A stretch of DNA of 16,390 nt from JBGYPP01 sp041838515 (GTDB lineage: Bacteria > Bacillota > Clostridia > Lachnospirales > Lachnospiraceae). Shown here one piece after another: positions 14,946-16,390 of the stretch. Location of the stretch: positions 1-16,390 of the forward strand of contig JBGYPP010000074.1 in NCBI GenBank assembly GCA_041838515.1, written 5' to 3'. The notes below the pieces were generated by a model, which saw only the letters and a list, made by a program, of their open reading frames with translations, did not search any database and was not told the origin of the DNA. How positions within the stretch are numbered: the first letter of the stretch is position 1; every line of letters starts with the position of its first letter. A program made the position numbers and the translations under genes.

Positions 14946-16390
14946 TAGGATGCGGCGGAATTTCTTATCCAAATCACGGCGGCTCATGGATATAATGACC
15001 GGGCGTCCATGGGGGCAGTGGTAGGGATTTTCCAGGGAAAGCAGCTGATCCAGCAGGGCTTTGGCCTCGGCAAGGGACAGCCTCTGCCCCCCCTTTACCG
15101 CCGCTTTGCAGGCCATGGAAGCGATTTTTGCCTCCCGGGACTCCAGGCCGGGTGTTCCGCCACTCTCCAAATCCTCCAATATTTCCATAAACAGCTCTCC
15201 GGCCGGCCGGCCGTATAGTCTTTGGGGTATGCCCCGCAGACAGATACTTCTGTCGCCAAACTCCTCCACGGCAAAACCCAGCTTGGCAAAGACCTCCTTG
15301 TGTTCCAGATACACCCTCTCCTCTGCCAGCCGCAGGGGCAGGACCAGAGGCGGCTCCAAGGCCTGTATGCTGATATTCTCTTGGGCTGCATCCCGCATAA
15401 AGCGTTCATAATACACCTTTTCATGGGCGGCGTGCTGGTCTATGATCAGCAGATCCCCGGCCCTCTCCACCAGCCAATAGGTGTCAAAGGCTTGGCCCAG
15501 CAGCTGCCAGGTATCCGCGCCTAGGGTATCTCCCCGGTCAAATAGGCTCTGCTGCCGCATCGGATCCAGTGGCAAATCCCGGGCCTCCCCTATGGCGGAG
15601 GGGGCGGGCCGGGCCGGGATCTCTGGGGCGGGCAGGCCGGTTTCGGCAAAAAATGCCTCCACTGCCTCCTCTCGGGTCTGGGCTGCCACGATCCGGCCCA
15701 TCTCGGCATAAAGCCCTGCCGTCTGTGTTTGGATCTGTGCCGGAGTCTGTACCGGCTCTCGGCTATCTATGGCCTGCGCCGGCAGAGGGCTGCCCCCCTT
15801 TTGCGGATCTGCAAAGTAAGCCTTAGGCCGCAATCCCCCTGGGTCAAGAGTGGACATGGGCCTGCCCTCATCTCCCTTTGCAGCTGCCGGCCAAGTACGG
15901 CTCTCAAAGGGCTGCCCCCATTCCTTAGCCTCTAGGGTCTGCTGCTTTTTCCACTCCCGCCTCTCCTCCCGCATGGCCTTGGCCAAATCTGCGGGACTGT
16001 CCGGCCGGCTGGCATAGATCCAGGGCTTCTCCCCCAGGCGATTCTGCACGGACCGGGTGAGAAAGGCGCCCACATCCGCCCCCTGGGCGAATTTGACCTC
16101 CAGCTTGGCCGGATGGACATTGACATCCACCAAGGAGGGATCTATGGTCAGATGCAGTACAAAAAAGGGGAATTTGTGCTGCATCATATAAGCCTTATAC
16201 CCTTCCTCTACAGCCTTGGCCATCTCCAGGCTCTTGATATACCTTCCATTGACAAAAAAATGCTCCAGGCTTCGGCTGCCCCGGCACTGCTGAGGCGAAC
16301 CCAGATATCCTTTCAGCCTGTAAGCGCCCTGGGCAGCCTCTATGGGCCAGATGGACTGGGCAGCCTCACGGCCATAGATGCGGTAAATCA
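14943..16390 (-). CDS. mutL: DNA mismatch repair protein MutL (partial, N-terminal ATPase domain mostly outside window)
   Basis: 481 residues are visible; the frame is open to the window edge and has no start here. The first part is the end of the GHKL/transducer domain: FFVNGRYIKS, and LVDVNVHPAKLEVKF, a MutL hallmark. A poorly conserved Pro/Gln-rich linker follows (nt about 16030-15560), then the C-terminal endonuclease domain. It has DQHAAHEKVYYE (nt 15440-15405, fitting DQHA-x2-E-x4-E), the ACK motif (SMACKAAVKGG) and CPHGRPVII near the end, which together bind metal in nicking MutL proteins. This is therefore the endonuclease type found in bacteria lacking MutH. A QQSLF pentapeptide at 15554-15540 resembles a sliding-clamp binding motif. 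An upstream mutS is expected but not visible. Confidence 0.97.
   Translation of the reverse strand, partial: IYRIYGREAAQSIWPIEAAQGAYRLKGYLGSPQQCRGSRSLEHFFVNGRYIKSLEMAKAVEEGYKAYMMQHKFPFFVLHLTIDPSLVDVNVHPAKLEVKFAQGADVGAFLTRSVQNRLGEKPWIYASRPDSPADLAKAMREERREWKKQQTLEAKEWGQPFESRTWPAAAKGDEGRPMSTLDPGGLRPKAYFADPQKGGSPLPAQAIDSREPVQTPAQIQTQTAGLYAEMGRIVAAQTREEAVEAFFAETGLPAPEIPARPAPSAIGEARDLPLDPMRQQSLFDRGDTLGADTWQLLGQAFDTYWLVERAGDLLIIDQHAAHEKVYYERFMRDAAQENISIQALEPPLVLPLRLAEERVYLEHKEVFAKLGFAVEEFGDRSICLRGIPQRLYGRPAGELFMEILEDLESGGTPGLESREAKIASMACKAAVKGGQRLSLAEAKALLDQLLSLENPYHCPHGRPVIISMSRRDLDKKFRRIL

Noticed and set aside
1..16390. tRNA, rRNA, CRISPR, IS elements, phage genes
   Set aside because: I saw no repeat arrays, transposase-like frames, inverted terminal repeats or structural RNA signatures; almost the whole window is accounted for by minus-strand coding sequence.

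Overview
The window is one densely packed block of chromosome. All ten genes I can support lie on the minus strand and are read from high to low coordinates; I see nothing credible on the plus strand. The sequence is GC-rich. The gene set points to Bacillota, class Clostridia: an endonuclease-type MutL, miaA beside an aluminium-resistance/methionine gamma-lyase-like gene, and ruvA-ruvB-zapA-U32 followed by a SEDS protein and a PbpA-like penicillin-binding domain. The class is inferred from gene content and order. I cannot name a genus.

First transcription group, 16390 down to 7075. It holds mutL (start outside the window), an ABC ATPase, a 1108-residue FtsX-type permease, miaA, a PLP enzyme of the aluminium-resistance family, and a membrane-anchored SGNH hydrolase. 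Spacings are 2 to 22 nt with Shine-Dalgarno sequences in the gaps, so this looks like one operon. The ABC pair sits between mutL and miaA, which are often adjacent in Clostridia. The permease carries a very long predicted extracytoplasmic coiled-coil hairpin: two runs of 15 and 18 uninterrupted heptads.

About 115 bp then separate the SGNH gene from ruvA. They contain a good sigma-A type promoter (TTGAAA, 17 bp, TATAGT, with an extended -10) overlapped by a 12-bp perfect palindrome that resembles the Gram-positive LexA/DinR box. This fits SOS control of ruvAB.

Second transcription group, 6960 down to 1. It holds ruvA, ruvB, a zapA with a long disordered tail, a U32 family protein of the RlhA/DUF3656 type, and an open frame running off the window's left edge. 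A 111-bp gap before zapA contains a 12-bp direct repeat. The last frame is the most striking item. It reads without interruption from a complete SEDS glycosyltransferase (FtsW/RodA/SpoVE family) into a class B penicillin-binding protein, and the window stops exactly at the catalytic SxxK motif. It therefore appears to be a natural single-chain peptidoglycan polymerase plus transpeptidase, in the same operon as a Z-ring protein and downstream of a possibly SOS-controlled promoter.

Together the window joins DNA mismatch repair and Holliday-junction processing, tRNA/rRNA modification, and envelope or division functions.
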